From NCBI GenBank assembly GCA_947171615.1, contig CAMVYG010000027.1, positions 1 through 16,185 of the forward strand: a stretch of DNA of 16,185 nucleotides, given 5' to 3'. The position numbers were made by a program, and so were the translations under genes. Shown here one piece after another: positions 1 through 7,117 of this stretch (position 1 is its first letter; every line of letters begins with the position of its first letter). This DNA is from an uncultured Clostridia bacterium. GTDB taxonomy: Bacteria > Bacillota > Clostridia > Oscillospirales > Acutalibacteraceae. The notes under the pieces are model-generated. The model had not been told where the DNA came from. It searched no databases and saw only the letters and a list, made by a program, of their open reading frames with translations.

Positions 1-5
1 AATTA

Positions 6-51
6 TATGGTACAATAACGAGGAAATTAGAAAAAAGGAGATTGTACTATG
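6..51 (+). promoter_or_regulatory. Antitoxin promoter/operator inverted repeat
   Basis: Two arms form an inverted repeat: TATGGTACAAT at 6-16 and ATTGTACTATG at 41-51 match in 9 of 11 positions as reverse complements, including a perfect GTACAAT/ATTGTAC core. The left arm contains TACAAT (11-16), a reasonable -10 box. The right arm runs into the antitoxin start codon at 49-51. A Shine-Dalgarno AAGGAG (about 35-40) lies between the arms. Toxin-antitoxin operons are commonly autorepressed by the antitoxin, so this is a good operator candidate, but that role is inferred. The -35 region lies outside the window. Confidence 0.5.
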
Positions 52-309
52 AATCTTGCGAAAATCTCTGCTAACGGACAGATCACAGTCCCCATTGAAA
101 TTCGCCGCCAGCTCAATGCAAAAGCCGGTGATAAAATTTTGTTCCTTCAAAAACCTGATGGGGAGATCACACTGCACAATGCATCCGAGCAGGCAATCTA
201 TAAGGCACAGAAAGCCTTTGACGGCCTGGCTGACCAACTTGGCGTTAAGGACGATGAGGATGTGCAGGCTCTGGTTGATGAAGTACGTTACGGGAGGAAG
301 AAGGCTTGA
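49..309 (+). CDS. AbrB/MazE-type antitoxin
   Basis: This 86-residue protein carries an N-terminal SpoVT/AbrB swapped-hairpin DNA-binding domain at about residues 3-45. The signature is KISANGQITVPIEIRRQL followed by GDKILF and a beta-strand ending in EITLHNA. Residues 50-86 are an acidic, helical tail of the kind that wraps and neutralises a toxin partner. In the family such proteins bind their toxin and repress their own promoter; the inverted repeat around the promoter and start codon fits this. The ATG at 49 follows AAGGAG at good spacing. The TGA stop overlaps the TTG start of the downstream PIN gene (TTGA), a typical translationally coupled TA arrangement. The antitoxin looks intact although its partner is frameshifted. 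The exact subfamily is not certain. Confidence 0.85.
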   Translation: MNLAKISANGQITVPIEIRRQLNAKAGDKILFLQKPDGEITLHNASEQAIYKAQKAFDGLADQLGVKDDEDVQALVDEVRYGRKKA

Positions 310-702
310 AAATACTGGCAGACACAAACATTTTATTTTCAGCTCTTCTTTCCAAACTCAAAGCCCGCAAAGGCGCTTCTCCATGCCTCACAGTACCACG
401 AGCTTGTTTTCTGTGACCGCAACATCTCGGAATTACGAGATATACTGAATCGCAAGGCGCCCCAGTTTCTTCCGGATGCAGAAGTCCTTTTAGCTGAACT
501 ATCCTATGAGTTGATCCCCGCTGTCGATCATGCCGAAAAACTGATACGGGACGCCAAGGATCAGCCTATTTTGAACGCTGCTATTGTGGCAGATGTGGAT
601 ATCATCATAACCGGCGATAAAGACTTTTTAGCACTCCGCATGGAGCGTCCGCTTTGCCTGAAAGCCGCTGAATATTTAGAGCACGAAGGAGTGGAAATCT
701 AA
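306..702 (+). pseudogene. PIN-domain toxin (VapC-like), frameshifted
   Basis: Translation from the TTG at 306, which overlaps the antitoxin stop and follows GGGAGG at 291-296, gives LKILADTNILFSALL, the start of a PIN ribonuclease domain with its first catalytic Asp (ADTN). This frame reaches a stop at 414-416. From about 352 the +1 frame continues the domain without a stop to 702: FPNSKPAKALLHASQYHELV, then NISELRDIL, then ILNAAIVADVDIIITGDKDF, which supplies the later acidic residues of a PIN site. The joined product would be about 131 residues, normal for a PIN toxin. One extra base or two missing bases near 345-352 (CTTCTTTCC) explains the break. PIN toxins of TA pairs cleave RNA. This copy is probably inactive unless the shift is a sequencing error or is bypassed during translation. 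A terminator overlaps the 3' end. Confidence 0.8.
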
Positions 703-721
703 AACATCCACTCCTTTTTTA
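686..721 (+). terminator. Rho-independent terminator of the TA operon
   Basis: AAGGAGTGGA at 686-695 pairs with TCCACTCCTT at 707-716 across an 11-nt loop and is followed by a T run to 720. The stem includes the last codons of the PIN gene and the loop contains its stop codon, so gene end and terminator overlap. The T run lies on the plus strand only. The neighbouring sigF gene converges from the other side (stop at 724) and has no terminator of its own here. Confidence 0.8.
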
Positions 722-723
722 CT

Positions 724-1392
724 TCATTTTTCTATCAGCTCCTGCCGCAGATAGAGCAGCAGCTTTTTTTCTCTCCGGCTGACCTGCACCTGGGTCATGC
801 CCAGCAGACCAGCGGTGACGGTTTGGGTTTTCCCCTGAAAATACCGGTATTCGATGAGCTTCCTGTCCCGCTCCTCCAAAGAGCCGAGCAAGCCATAGAG
901 GGTAAGGCGCTCCGTCACCTTTTCTTCCGGGGCCTCTACCGGGATCTCCAGTTCCCCGCCCTCGTCTCCGTTGAGAGACACGGGCGCCTGTGAAACACCA
1001 AGAGCCAGCGCCGCCTTTTCCAGCGGCACTTCCATTCGTTCCGCCACCTGGGCCACAGTGGGGCTTATTCCCTGTTCCTCCCGAAAGGCCGCTTCCGCTT
1101 CTCTGGCCCGTTTTCCCAAGTCCTGCATACTGCGGGAAATACGAACCGGCCTTCCGTTGCGGAACAAAAGGCGGATCTCCCCTAAAATGACCGGCACAGC
1201 ATAGGTGGAAAATTTTACACCCCGGTCATGGTCGAAATTTTCCACCGCTTTCACGAGCCCCACACAGCCTGCCTGGAACAGATCTTCATACTCCACGCCT
1301 TTTCCGGAAAATCGCTTAGCGCACAGGTGTACAAGTCCCAGATTTTCTTCTACGAAGCAGTCCGGATCGTTTTTCATTTGATAAGCAGGCAT
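724..1392 (-). CDS. sigF: Forespore sigma factor sigma-F
   Basis: This 222-residue sigma-70-family protein is the last gene of a spoIIAA-spoIIAB-sigF operon. Region 2 spans about residues 14-84 (VEENLGLVHLCAKRF, EDLFQAGCVGLVKAVENFD, FSTYAVPVILGEIRL), region 3 about 90-138 (MQDLGKRAREAE, GISPTVAQVAERM) and region 4 about 165-217, ending in a helix-turn-helix MTQVQVSRREKKLL. In endospore formers sigma-F directs early forespore transcription and is held inactive by SpoIIAB until unphosphorylated SpoIIAA releases it. The ATG at 1392 lies 2 nt after the spoIIAB TAG stop, with AAAGG upstream. Sequence alone resembles both sigma-F and sigma-G; the operon context decides for sigma-F. The recognition helix region reads TQTVTAGLLGMTQVQVS, a slightly unusual version of the usual TQSEVA.RLGISQVQVS. 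Confidence 0.95.
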   Translation of the reverse strand: MPAYQMKNDPDCFVEENLGLVHLCAKRFSGKGVEYEDLFQAGCVGLVKAVENFDHDRGVKFSTYAVPVILGEIRLLFRNGRPVRISRSMQDLGKRAREAEAAFREEQGISPTVAQVAERMEVPLEKAALALGVSQAPVSLNGDEGGELEIPVEAPEEKVTERLTLYGLLGSLEERDRKLIEYRYFQGKTQTVTAGLLGMTQVQVSRREKKLLLYLRQELIEK

Positions 1393-1394
1393 GG

Positions 1395-1829
1395 CTATGC
1401 CTTTGCTTCAAAAAGCTTTGTCAGGGTCACGCTGGTTCCTCTTCCAACAGCCGAGGTTACCCGCACCTTGTCGCAAAAGCTTTGCATGACGGAAAAGCCC
1501 AGGCCGGCACGTTCCTCCCCTCCGGTGGTATACAACGGCTCCATGGCCTGCTGTATATTCGCGATGCCACAGCCCCTGTCCCGGATCCGCACCACGGCCT
1601 TTCCGTTCTCGAAAATCTTCACAGTTATGTAAACCATTCCGATCCGCTCCCGGTAGCCGTGAACAATGGCGTTGGTCACCGCTTCGGAAACGGCGGTTTT
1701 CAGCTCTGTCAAATCGGACACGGTAGGATCCAGCTGGGCTAAAAAAGCCGATACCGCCGCTCGCCCATAGCTTTCGTTTACGGAATTGGAAGGAAAGCTG
1801 ATCTGTGTTTGATTCACCGGCTTCCTCAT
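1395..1829 (-). CDS. spoIIAB: Anti-sigma-F factor SpoIIAB
   Basis: This 144-residue GHKL-fold serine kinase and anti-sigma factor has the ATP-site motifs in order: an N box with E49 and N53 in AVSEAVTNAIVHGY, a G1 box DRGCGI at 84-89, and a glycine loop ERAGLGFSVM at 106-115. In the known system SpoIIAB binds sigma-F with ATP and phosphorylates SpoIIAA, so forespore transcription depends on the SpoIIE phosphatase, which is not in this window. The start ATG overlaps the spoIIAA TAA by one base (TAATG) and has a strong GGAGGG site just upstream, consistent with translational coupling. The length matches the family. Confidence 0.96.
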   Translation of the reverse strand: MRKPVNQTQISFPSNSVNESYGRAAVSAFLAQLDPTVSDLTELKTAVSEAVTNAIVHGYRERIGMVYITVKIFENGKAVVRIRDRGCGIANIQQAMEPLYTTGGEERAGLGFSVMQSFCDKVRVTSAVGRGTSVTLTKLFEAKA

Positions 1830-2146
1830 TAGCCCGCCCTCCTCTCTATGGCGGCTACGGACTCAATACCGGAAAGCTCCACCATTTTATTCAGGTAGGG
1901 GGACAGCCCACACAGCACCACATGCCCCCGCCAAAAGCGATATAGCCGCACCCGGCCCAAGATCAGCCCTACCCCGGAGCTGTCCATAAAGGGCACGTCT
2001 GAAAAATCAATTCGCAGGCAATAGGGCTTCAGCTTCTGGGAGGTATCGTCGATCTGCTCCCGCATTTCCCTGGCGTTGTGGTGATCGATCTCCCCGCTGA
2101 GCCTGGCGGTGAGAACGCCATCCTTGTAACTGAGCTGCACGTTCAT
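1829..2146 (-). CDS. spoIIAA: Anti-sigma-F antagonist SpoIIAA
   Basis: This 105-residue single STAS-domain protein contains the phosphorylation motif FMDSSGVGLILGR with serines at 56-57, where the serine phosphorylated by SpoIIAB lies in the family. Unphosphorylated SpoIIAA binds SpoIIAB and frees sigma-F. N-terminal strands (VQLSYKDGVLTARLSGEIDHHN) and the ELSGI segment near the end complete the STAS fold. AAGGAAGG lies about 11 nt upstream of the ATG, a little distant but strong. It is the first gene of the spoIIA operon. In Bacillus this operon is read from a sigma-H promoter; I could not assign one convincingly here. The valS terminator lies directly upstream, so spoIIA should start from its own promoter or from limited read-through. 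Confidence 0.95.
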   Translation of the reverse strand: MNVQLSYKDGVLTARLSGEIDHHNAREMREQIDDTSQKLKPYCLRIDFSDVPFMDSSGVGLILGRVRLYRFWRGHVVLCGLSPYLNKMVELSGIESVAAIERRAG

Positions 2147-2191
2147 GTCATCACATTCCTTCCTTTATTTTGATTTTCACCTGGTTTTTCA

Positions 2192-2241
2192 CAAAAATAA
2201 AAAGCCCTGAAAAAAGCGGCTTGTCCGCTCTTTTCAGGGCT
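2192..2241 (-). terminator. Rho-independent terminator of valS
   Basis: A 17-bp stem with one mismatch is formed by 2203-2219 and 2225-2241 (AGCCCTGAA... / ...TTCAGGGCT) with a 5-nt loop. On the minus strand it is followed by a T-rich run (complement of 2193-2202, AAAAATAAAA type). It lies between the end of valS and the start of spoIIAA and separates the two transcription units. On the plus strand the downstream run is weaker (TATTTTA). Confidence 0.85.
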
Positions 2242-2294
2242 ATTTTACAGGGAATGAAACAAATATTTTAGGGAAGCGTGTCAATGGGGAAAAG

Positions 2295-2315
2295 TAATTA
2301 GCAATTAGTCGTTAG
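2295..2315. repeat. Three tandem heptamers of TAATTAG type
   Basis: TAATTAG, CAATTAG and TCGTTAG follow one another directly at 2295-2301, 2302-2308 and 2309-2315, an imperfect 7-bp tandem repeat in the AT-rich gap just after valS. The sequence shows no function. It may be a remnant of a small intergenic repeat element; whether it recurs in the genome cannot be judged here. Confidence 0.4.
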
Positions 2316-2328
2316 AACTTTCCCACAT

Positions 2329-4965
2329 CTAGCATCCCGTATCAAACGCTTTCAGGGACTCCTCGATCATGCGCACCTTTTCCCGAAGCTTTTCGGCGTT
2401 ATCCTTCACGCCGTCAATGACATTCTGGGGCGCTTTGCCGATAAATGTCTCGTTTGAAAGCTTTGCCTCCGCATTTGCAAGCTGCTTTTTCGCGCCCTCC
2501 AGCTCCTTTGTGAGCCGGGCGATCTCAGCGGCTTTATCCACCAGATCATCCATGGGCAGATAGCCCTTGCAGGCGGCGGTAACCACCGTCACCGCGCCGT
2601 CTACAGAGAAGCTTTCCCCAATCTCCAGCCCGCTGCAATAGGCCAGGCGGCAGATGGCCTCCCGCTCCGCCTCAAAGGCGGCAGAATTCCCGGTTTCCAC
2701 ATACAAATGAGCTTTCCGGGAGGGCGGCACATTCATTTCGCTGCGGCGGGTGCGCACGGCAGTGATCAGCTCCATTACCTTGACCATTTCCCGCTCCTCC
2801 TCCGGGAAATGGAGGGCCTCATCATACACCGGCCAGGACGCTATGATCAGGGCTTCTCCCTCATGGGGTAGGCTCTGCCAGATCTCCTCGGTGATAAAGG
2901 GCATAAAGGGGTGCAGCAGCTTTAAGGTATTGCTCAGCACCCAGCAGAGCACCTGCCGGGTATTCTGAGCGTCTGCCTGGTCCGGGCCATTCATGCGGAT
3001 CTTGGCAAGCTCAATGAACCAGTCGCAGAAGTCGTCCCACAGGAAATCGTAAATTTTGGAGGCGGCAACGCCCACCTCAAATTTTTCCAGATTCTCCGTG
3101 ACCTCCTTCGTCACAGACTGGAACCGGCTGAGGATCCACTTATCTTCCAGAGAAAAGGCTTCCGGCAGCACACAGGGCACGTGTTTCCCATCGATATTCA
3201 TGTGGATAAACCGGGCTGCGTTCCAAAGCTTATTGGCAAAATTCCGGCTGGCCGCCACCTTTTCATCGGAGAAGCGCACATCGTTGCCCATGGAATTGCC
3301 GGTAACGAGGCACATACGCAGGGCGTCTGCGCCGAACTTCTCAATGACCTCCATGGGGTCCACGCCGTTGTTCAGAGATTTTGACATCTTCCGGCCCTGG
3401 GCGTCCCGCACCAGGCCGTGGAAGCACACGGTTTTGAAGGGGATCTCCCCCATATGCTCCATACCGGAGAAAATCATTCTGGCCACCCAGAAGAAGATGA
3501 TATCAAAGCCGGGCACCAGCACATCGGTGGGATAGTAATACTTCAGTTCCTCGGTCTCATCAGGCCAGCCCAAAGTGGAGAAGGGCCACAGCGCAGAGCT
3601 GAACCAGGTGTCCAGCGTATCCTCATCCTGATGCAGATGCTTTGAGCCGCACTTGGGGCAGGTATCGGGATCGGTCTCGGAGACCACGATCTCCCCGCAG
3701 TCCTCGCAGTACCAGGCGGGGATCCGGTGTCCCCACCAAAGCTGCCGTGAAATGCACCAATCCTTGATATTTTCCATCCAGTTGTAGTAAGTCTTGGTGG
3801 CGCGCTCCTCGGGAATGAAGCGGATCCTGCCATCCTTTACCACACCGATGGCGGGCTTTGCCAGGGAATCCATTTTCACAAACCACTGAGTGGAGATCCG
3901 GGGCTCCGCCACGGTATGGCAGCGCTGGCAGGCGCCCACATTGTGAGTCAGGGGCTCTGTCTTGATGAGATAGCCGCCTGCTTCCAGATCCTTCACGATC
4001 TGCTTTCTGGCTTCCATTCCGGGCAGACCAGCATATTTGCCGCCGTTTTCATTGATGGAGCCATCCTCGTTCATCACGTTGATGATGGGCAGGTCGTGGC
4101 GTTTTCCCACCTCAAAGTCATTGGGGTCATGAGCGGGAGTGATCTTTACCACGCCGGTGCCGAAATCCATCTCCACGTATTCGTCGGCCACAATGGGAAT
4201 TTCCCTGTTCACAAGAGGGAGGATCACGTTCTTGCCTACCAGGTGCTTGTAACGCTCATCCTCCGGGTGCACCGCCACAGCGGTATCGCCCAGCATGGTT
4301 TCCGGGCGGGTGGTGGCAAGCTCAATATAGCCGGAGCCATCGGCCAGCGGATACCGCAGATGCCAGAAGGAGCCGTGCTGCTCCTCAAACTCCACCTCAA
4401 TATCGGACAGGGCGGTCTTACAGTGAGGGCACCAGTTGATCATGCGCTCTCCCCTGTAGATCAGGCCCTTTTCATACAGCTTTACAAATACATGGCGCAC
4501 GGCCCGGGAACAACCCTCGTCCATGGTGAAGCGGGAACGCTCCCAATCGCAGGACAGCCCCAGCAGCTTCTGCTGCTCCACAATGCGTCCGCCATACTTT
4601 TCTCTCCATTCCCAGGCACGCTCCAGGAACTTTTCCCGGCCCAGGTCCTCTTTTGTAAGGCCCTCTTCCTTCATGGCGTCCACAATTTTCGCTTCTGTGG
4701 CGATAGAGGCGTGATCCGTGCCGGGCAGCCACAGGGCGGAATAACCCTGCATCCGCTTCCAGCGAATCAAAATATCGGGCATGGTCTCATCCATGGCATG
4801 GCCTACATGAAGCTGCCCTGTGATATTGGGCGGCGGCATGACAATGGTATAAGGCTTTTTATTGGGATCCGGCTCCGCATGGAACCAGCCGCCCTTCATC
4901 CAGAAATCATAAATTCGTTTTTCCACTTCCTGCGGCTCATAGGCCTTGGCAAGCTCTGTGTTCAC
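2329..4965 (-). CDS. valS: Valyl-tRNA synthetase
   Basis: This cytoplasmic class I aminoacyl-tRNA synthetase charges tRNA-Val. From the GTG at 4965 it has 878 residues, the usual length. Motifs include PPNITGQLHVGH with the HIGH-type signature HVGH at 53-56, and KMSKS at 526-530. Other marks are the editing-domain stretch ATTRPETMLGDTAVAVHP (217-234), Cys pairs at 179/182 and 346/349, a zinc-ribbon-like C420xxC423...C436xxC439, and the typical C-terminal coiled-coil arm at about 805-872. The GTG is chosen because AGGAG sits 8 nt upstream and homology begins at NTELAKAYEPQEVE. A longer reading from a TTG at 5049 adds 28 residues that do not look like the family. The gene has its own promoter at 5121-5149 and a terminator at 2192-2241. 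Confidence 0.97.
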   Translation of the reverse strand: MNTELAKAYEPQEVEKRIYDFWMKGGWFHAEPDPNKKPYTIVMPPPNITGQLHVGHAMDETMPDILIRWKRMQGYSALWLPGTDHASIATEAKIVDAMKEEGLTKEDLGREKFLERAWEWREKYGGRIVEQQKLLGLSCDWERSRFTMDEGCSRAVRHVFVKLYEKGLIYRGERMINWCPHCKTALSDIEVEFEEQHGSFWHLRYPLADGSGYIELATTRPETMLGDTAVAVHPEDERYKHLVGKNVILPLVNREIPIVADEYVEMDFGTGVVKITPAHDPNDFEVGKRHDLPIINVMNEDGSINENGGKYAGLPGMEARKQIVKDLEAGGYLIKTEPLTHNVGACQRCHTVAEPRISTQWFVKMDSLAKPAIGVVKDGRIRFIPEERATKTYYNWMENIKDWCISRQLWWGHRIPAWYCEDCGEIVVSETDPDTCPKCGSKHLHQDEDTLDTWFSSALWPFSTLGWPDETEELKYYYPTDVLVPGFDIIFFWVARMIFSGMEHMGEIPFKTVCFHGLVRDAQGRKMSKSLNNGVDPMEVIEKFGADALRMCLVTGNSMGNDVRFSDEKVAASRNFANKLWNAARFIHMNIDGKHVPCVLPEAFSLEDKWILSRFQSVTKEVTENLEKFEVGVAASKIYDFLWDDFCDWFIELAKIRMNGPDQADAQNTRQVLCWVLSNTLKLLHPFMPFITEEIWQSLPHEGEALIIASWPVYDEALHFPEEEREMVKVMELITAVRTRRSEMNVPPSRKAHLYVETGNSAAFEAEREAICRLAYCSGLEIGESFSVDGAVTVVTAACKGYLPMDDLVDKAAEIARLTKELEGAKKQLANAEAKLSNETFIGKAPQNVIDGVKDNAEKLREKVRMIEESLKAFDTGC

Positions 4966-5114
4966 ATTTCTCACTCCTGTTTCACACCGAATCGGGAACT
5001 GCCCGCCGGCAATTTTTTCATCGCCGCAGCCCGCCTGACACACAGGCAAAACCGCTGCTGTCTTTCTTCATTCTATAAGACGGTGCATGGCTTCCGGGCT
5101 TCCACACACCCTGA
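4966..5114 (-). promoter_or_regulatory. Folded 5' leader of valS, class unknown
   Basis: The predicted transcript start near 5114 leaves a leader of about 150 nt before the GTG. Reading the minus strand, a 9-bp hairpin with two G-U pairs forms from 5102-5110 and 5082-5090 (GGTGTGTGG / CCATGCACC). A second hairpin, GCCTG-loop-CAGGC, forms from 5043-5047 and 5033-5037. GC-rich segments (GCCGGCGGGC) follow before the ribosome site. Firmicute valS genes are often T-box controlled, but I see no T-box sequence of the TGGNACCGCG type and no terminator/antiterminator pair. Control by this leader is therefore a possibility, not a call. Confidence 0.3.
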
Positions 5115-5120
5115 ACCTTT

Positions 5121-5149
5121 ATTATCGTATTTTGTGGGGATTTTGTCAA
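5121..5149 (-). promoter_or_regulatory. valS: Sigma-A promoter of valS
   Basis: On the minus strand, TTGACA (5149-5144) and GATAAT (5126-5121) are separated by exactly 17 bp. The -35 is perfect and the -10 differs at one position, so this should be a strong constitutive promoter. It lies just downstream of the terminator of the preceding SLH gene. Confidence 0.85.
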
Positions 5150-5189
5150 TAAAAAGAGAGAATTTTGATGGCTCAAAAAGAAAGCTCTC

Positions 5190-5219
5190 TAAGAAAAGCC
5201 GCCCCGACAGGGCGGCTTT
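5190..5219 (-). terminator. Terminator of the SLH-transglutaminase gene
   Basis: AGCCGCCC at 5197-5204 pairs with GGGCGGCT at 5210-5217 (loop CGACA); the stem extends by A-T pairs. On the minus strand the stem is followed by TTTTCTT. It starts 16 bp past the stop of the SLH gene and insulates valS. A weaker AGAGAG/CTCTCT pairing ending in TTTTT follows at about 5153-5190 and may act as a second stop. Confidence 0.85.
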
Positions 5220-5234
5220 CTGTGCGGCTCGGTT

Positions 5235-6983
5235 TTACTGCCGGGGAAGATACGGCTCTCCCAGCTCTACAAACTTTGTAAATACGGTTGCCGCTTCACT
5301 TCTGAGGGTATTGCCGCCGGGAGAAAAGAGTCCCTTTTCATTTCCTCTGACCAGACCCAGGGCGTAACACTCATACACGGCGCTTTTTGCCCAACGGGCA
5401 ATGGAGGCATCGTCAGGGAAAGTGAAGCTCCCTGTTTCCTCGTGGGAAGCCAGCGCCTGAGAGATCACAACGCACATTTCCTGCCGGGTGATCGGCGCGT
5501 TGGGGCGGAATGTCCCGTTGCCATCTCCCCGCATGATGCCTGCCTCCTTGGCCCAAGCCACCGCCGGGGAGAACCATTTTCCCTCGGGCACATCGGTAAA
5601 GGCAGAGCCGCCGTATTCGCTGAGATCCACGCCCAAAGCGTTTGCCGTAACCAGCGCAAACTCCGCTCTGGTAATATTTTTGGAGGGCTGGAACAGGCCG
5701 TCAGTATTTCCCTGGAACAAGCCCAGCTCATAGGCCTTTTCCACCGGCTCATAGTACCATGCGCTGCGCCGGACGTCCGGGAAAGTAAGGGGCGGGTAGT
5801 CTCCACCCTGATACACATAGGCCTGCTTGTTTTTGCCGGGGAACGAAAGGGTAACAGGCTTTAAAAGGTTATCCTTATCACCTTTCAGATATACATTGTA
5901 GGGATTCTCCTCCAAATGATCCTTCTCTTTGGAGAAAACCTCTCCCCCTACCTGAGTCTGAGAGCCGATCAAAAAGTAATCATAACCGATGGCGTCGTTG
6001 GCGGAATCATCCCAGGTAAGATCCAGATTGTACCATTCCCCGTCGTCCATTTTCACATTGTTCCACATGTGGGTAGCGCTGGAAGCAAGAACACAGGGGA
6101 TATCCAGCAGACCGCAGACGATCTTAAAGGCCTTGGCGTATCCATCACAGACCGGCTCACTGGCGTCATTCTGGATCAAAGCGCTGTAGGCTGTGTGTGC
6201 CAGGTTTTCATCGGGATCGCCATAGGTGTTCACCTGAGCCAGCAAATCATGAACCGCCTTGACCTTGCTGTATGTATCGGGAGCTCTGCCGGCCTCTGCG
6301 GCGATCTCCTCCGCCCGCTTCATCATATCCTTGTGCATATCGCGTTCTAAGCCGCCATACTCTAAATAGAAATCAAAAATAACGTCTGTGACCTTTACGG
6401 CAGAGCCGGACTGAACTACCTTATAGCCGTATTGCAGATGGGAAAGCCACAATGCGTCGGGGCGGTCATAGCGCAGAGCCACAATGGCCGCACACAGATC
6501 CGTATAAATACCGGATTCAATAGACGCCGCCGATTTGGAGGGGATAAACTTCCCTCCCGAAAAAGTACCCGCAATGGAAATTCCGGTCAACTTCGGAACC
6601 TGCACAAGAACTCTATGGTATGTCAGCTTGTTGTGCTGCACCTGAGCCGAAGAAAGCAGGCGGTCTATAGTAACGGCTTCCAGCGCATCGTAACAGGCCT
6701 TTTGCCGTTCGGTAAGCTGCCCGTACATGTCGCCGCCATTATAGGAAGCGGCAGGCGCACCGAATGTTTCAGCCCTGCTGAGAAGAGGATCGCCGCCCCC
6801 TAGGGTTTCCCGGTTTTCCAGCACGGCGTCATAGCCGCCCTCACCGTCTGCCGTTCGCTGAACCTCAATTTCCACAGGAAGCGCCTCCGCGTCTTCCCAG
6901 GCTAAAGCGCCCATCGGCAGAGCGCCAAGAAGCAGCAGGGTCGCCAGCAACAGGCTCATCATCTGAATTCTCAGTTTTTTCAT
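5235..6983 (-). CDS. S-layer-anchored transglutaminase-like protein
   Basis: This 582-residue exported protein starts at the ATG at 6983, which follows AAGGAAGG and begins a signal peptide (MKKLRIQMMSLLLATLLLLG, cleavage near ALA at 26-28). A transglutaminase-like (papain-fold) core lies at about residues 235-345 with the triad visible: C279 in EPVCDGYAKAF, H305 in ATHMWNNVK and D321 in WYNLDLTWDDS. Three SLH repeats at about 400-455, 462-512 and 522-575 (AWYYEPVEKAYELGLFQG, NITRAEFA, FTDVPEGKWFSPAVAWA) would bind secondary cell-wall polymer. Bacterial members may act as proteases, cross-linkers or inactive binding modules, so the reaction and substrate are unknown. It is divergent from the SLH/NlpC gene at 7414 and has its own promoter and terminator. 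A longer in-frame reading upstream to 7112 is rejected because it would precede the signal peptide and include the promoter. Confidence 0.9.
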   Translation of the reverse strand: MKKLRIQMMSLLLATLLLLGALPMGALAWEDAEALPVEIEVQRTADGEGGYDAVLENRETLGGGDPLLSRAETFGAPAASYNGGDMYGQLTERQKACYDALEAVTIDRLLSSAQVQHNKLTYHRVLVQVPKLTGISIAGTFSGGKFIPSKSAASIESGIYTDLCAAIVALRYDRPDALWLSHLQYGYKVVQSGSAVKVTDVIFDFYLEYGGLERDMHKDMMKRAEEIAAEAGRAPDTYSKVKAVHDLLAQVNTYGDPDENLAHTAYSALIQNDASEPVCDGYAKAFKIVCGLLDIPCVLASSATHMWNNVKMDDGEWYNLDLTWDDSANDAIGYDYFLIGSQTQVGGEVFSKEKDHLEENPYNVYLKGDKDNLLKPVTLSFPGKNKQAYVYQGGDYPPLTFPDVRRSAWYYEPVEKAYELGLFQGNTDGLFQPSKNITRAEFALVTANALGVDLSEYGGSAFTDVPEGKWFSPAVAWAKEAGIMRGDGNGTFRPNAPITRQEMCVVISQALASHEETGSFTFPDDASIARWAKSAVYECYALGLVRGNEKGLFSPGGNTLRSEAATVFTKFVELGEPYLPRQ

Positions 6984-7046
6984 GAAACCGCCTTCCTTTT
7001 CCCACAAAAAGTATCTGGTCAGTAAATTTGCATTGTGTTCTTTTTT

Positions 7047-7075
7047 ATTATCTATGAATCCCGGAGTAAAGTCAA
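7047..7075 (-). promoter_or_regulatory. Sigma-A promoter of the SLH-transglutaminase gene
   Basis: On the minus strand TTGACT (7075-7070) and GATAAT (7052-7047) are 17 bp apart. The -10 hexamer and spacing equal those of the valS promoter. The predicted start near 7040 gives a leader of about 57 nt. A perfect inverted repeat, GCCGTTT at 7095-7101 and AAACGGC at 7111-7117, lies 20 bp upstream of the -35 and could be an activator or repressor site. Confidence 0.8.
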
Positions 7076-7117
7076 TCTCCATTTTTCTTCCGCAGCCGTT
7101 TCTCATCACCAAACGGC

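Noticed and set aside
56..448. Overlapping plus-strand frame of 130 residues across the antitoxin and toxin starts
   Set aside because: It has no domain-like sequence and is rich in Ser/Arg/His as out-of-frame readings are. The antitoxin frame and the split PIN frames explain the region.
2147..2200. Sigma-H-like promoter for spoIIA (AGGTGAAAA ... GGAAT on the minus strand)
   Set aside because: The -35-like box is a poor match, and the -10-like GGAAT falls inside or after the Shine-Dalgarno of spoIIAA, so transcripts would lack the ribosome site.
3916..5367. Plus-strand 483-residue frame antisense to valS
   Set aside because: It is the mirror of valS codon usage (rich in His, Ile, Gly, Leu), has no domain marks, and runs through the valS promoter and a terminator.
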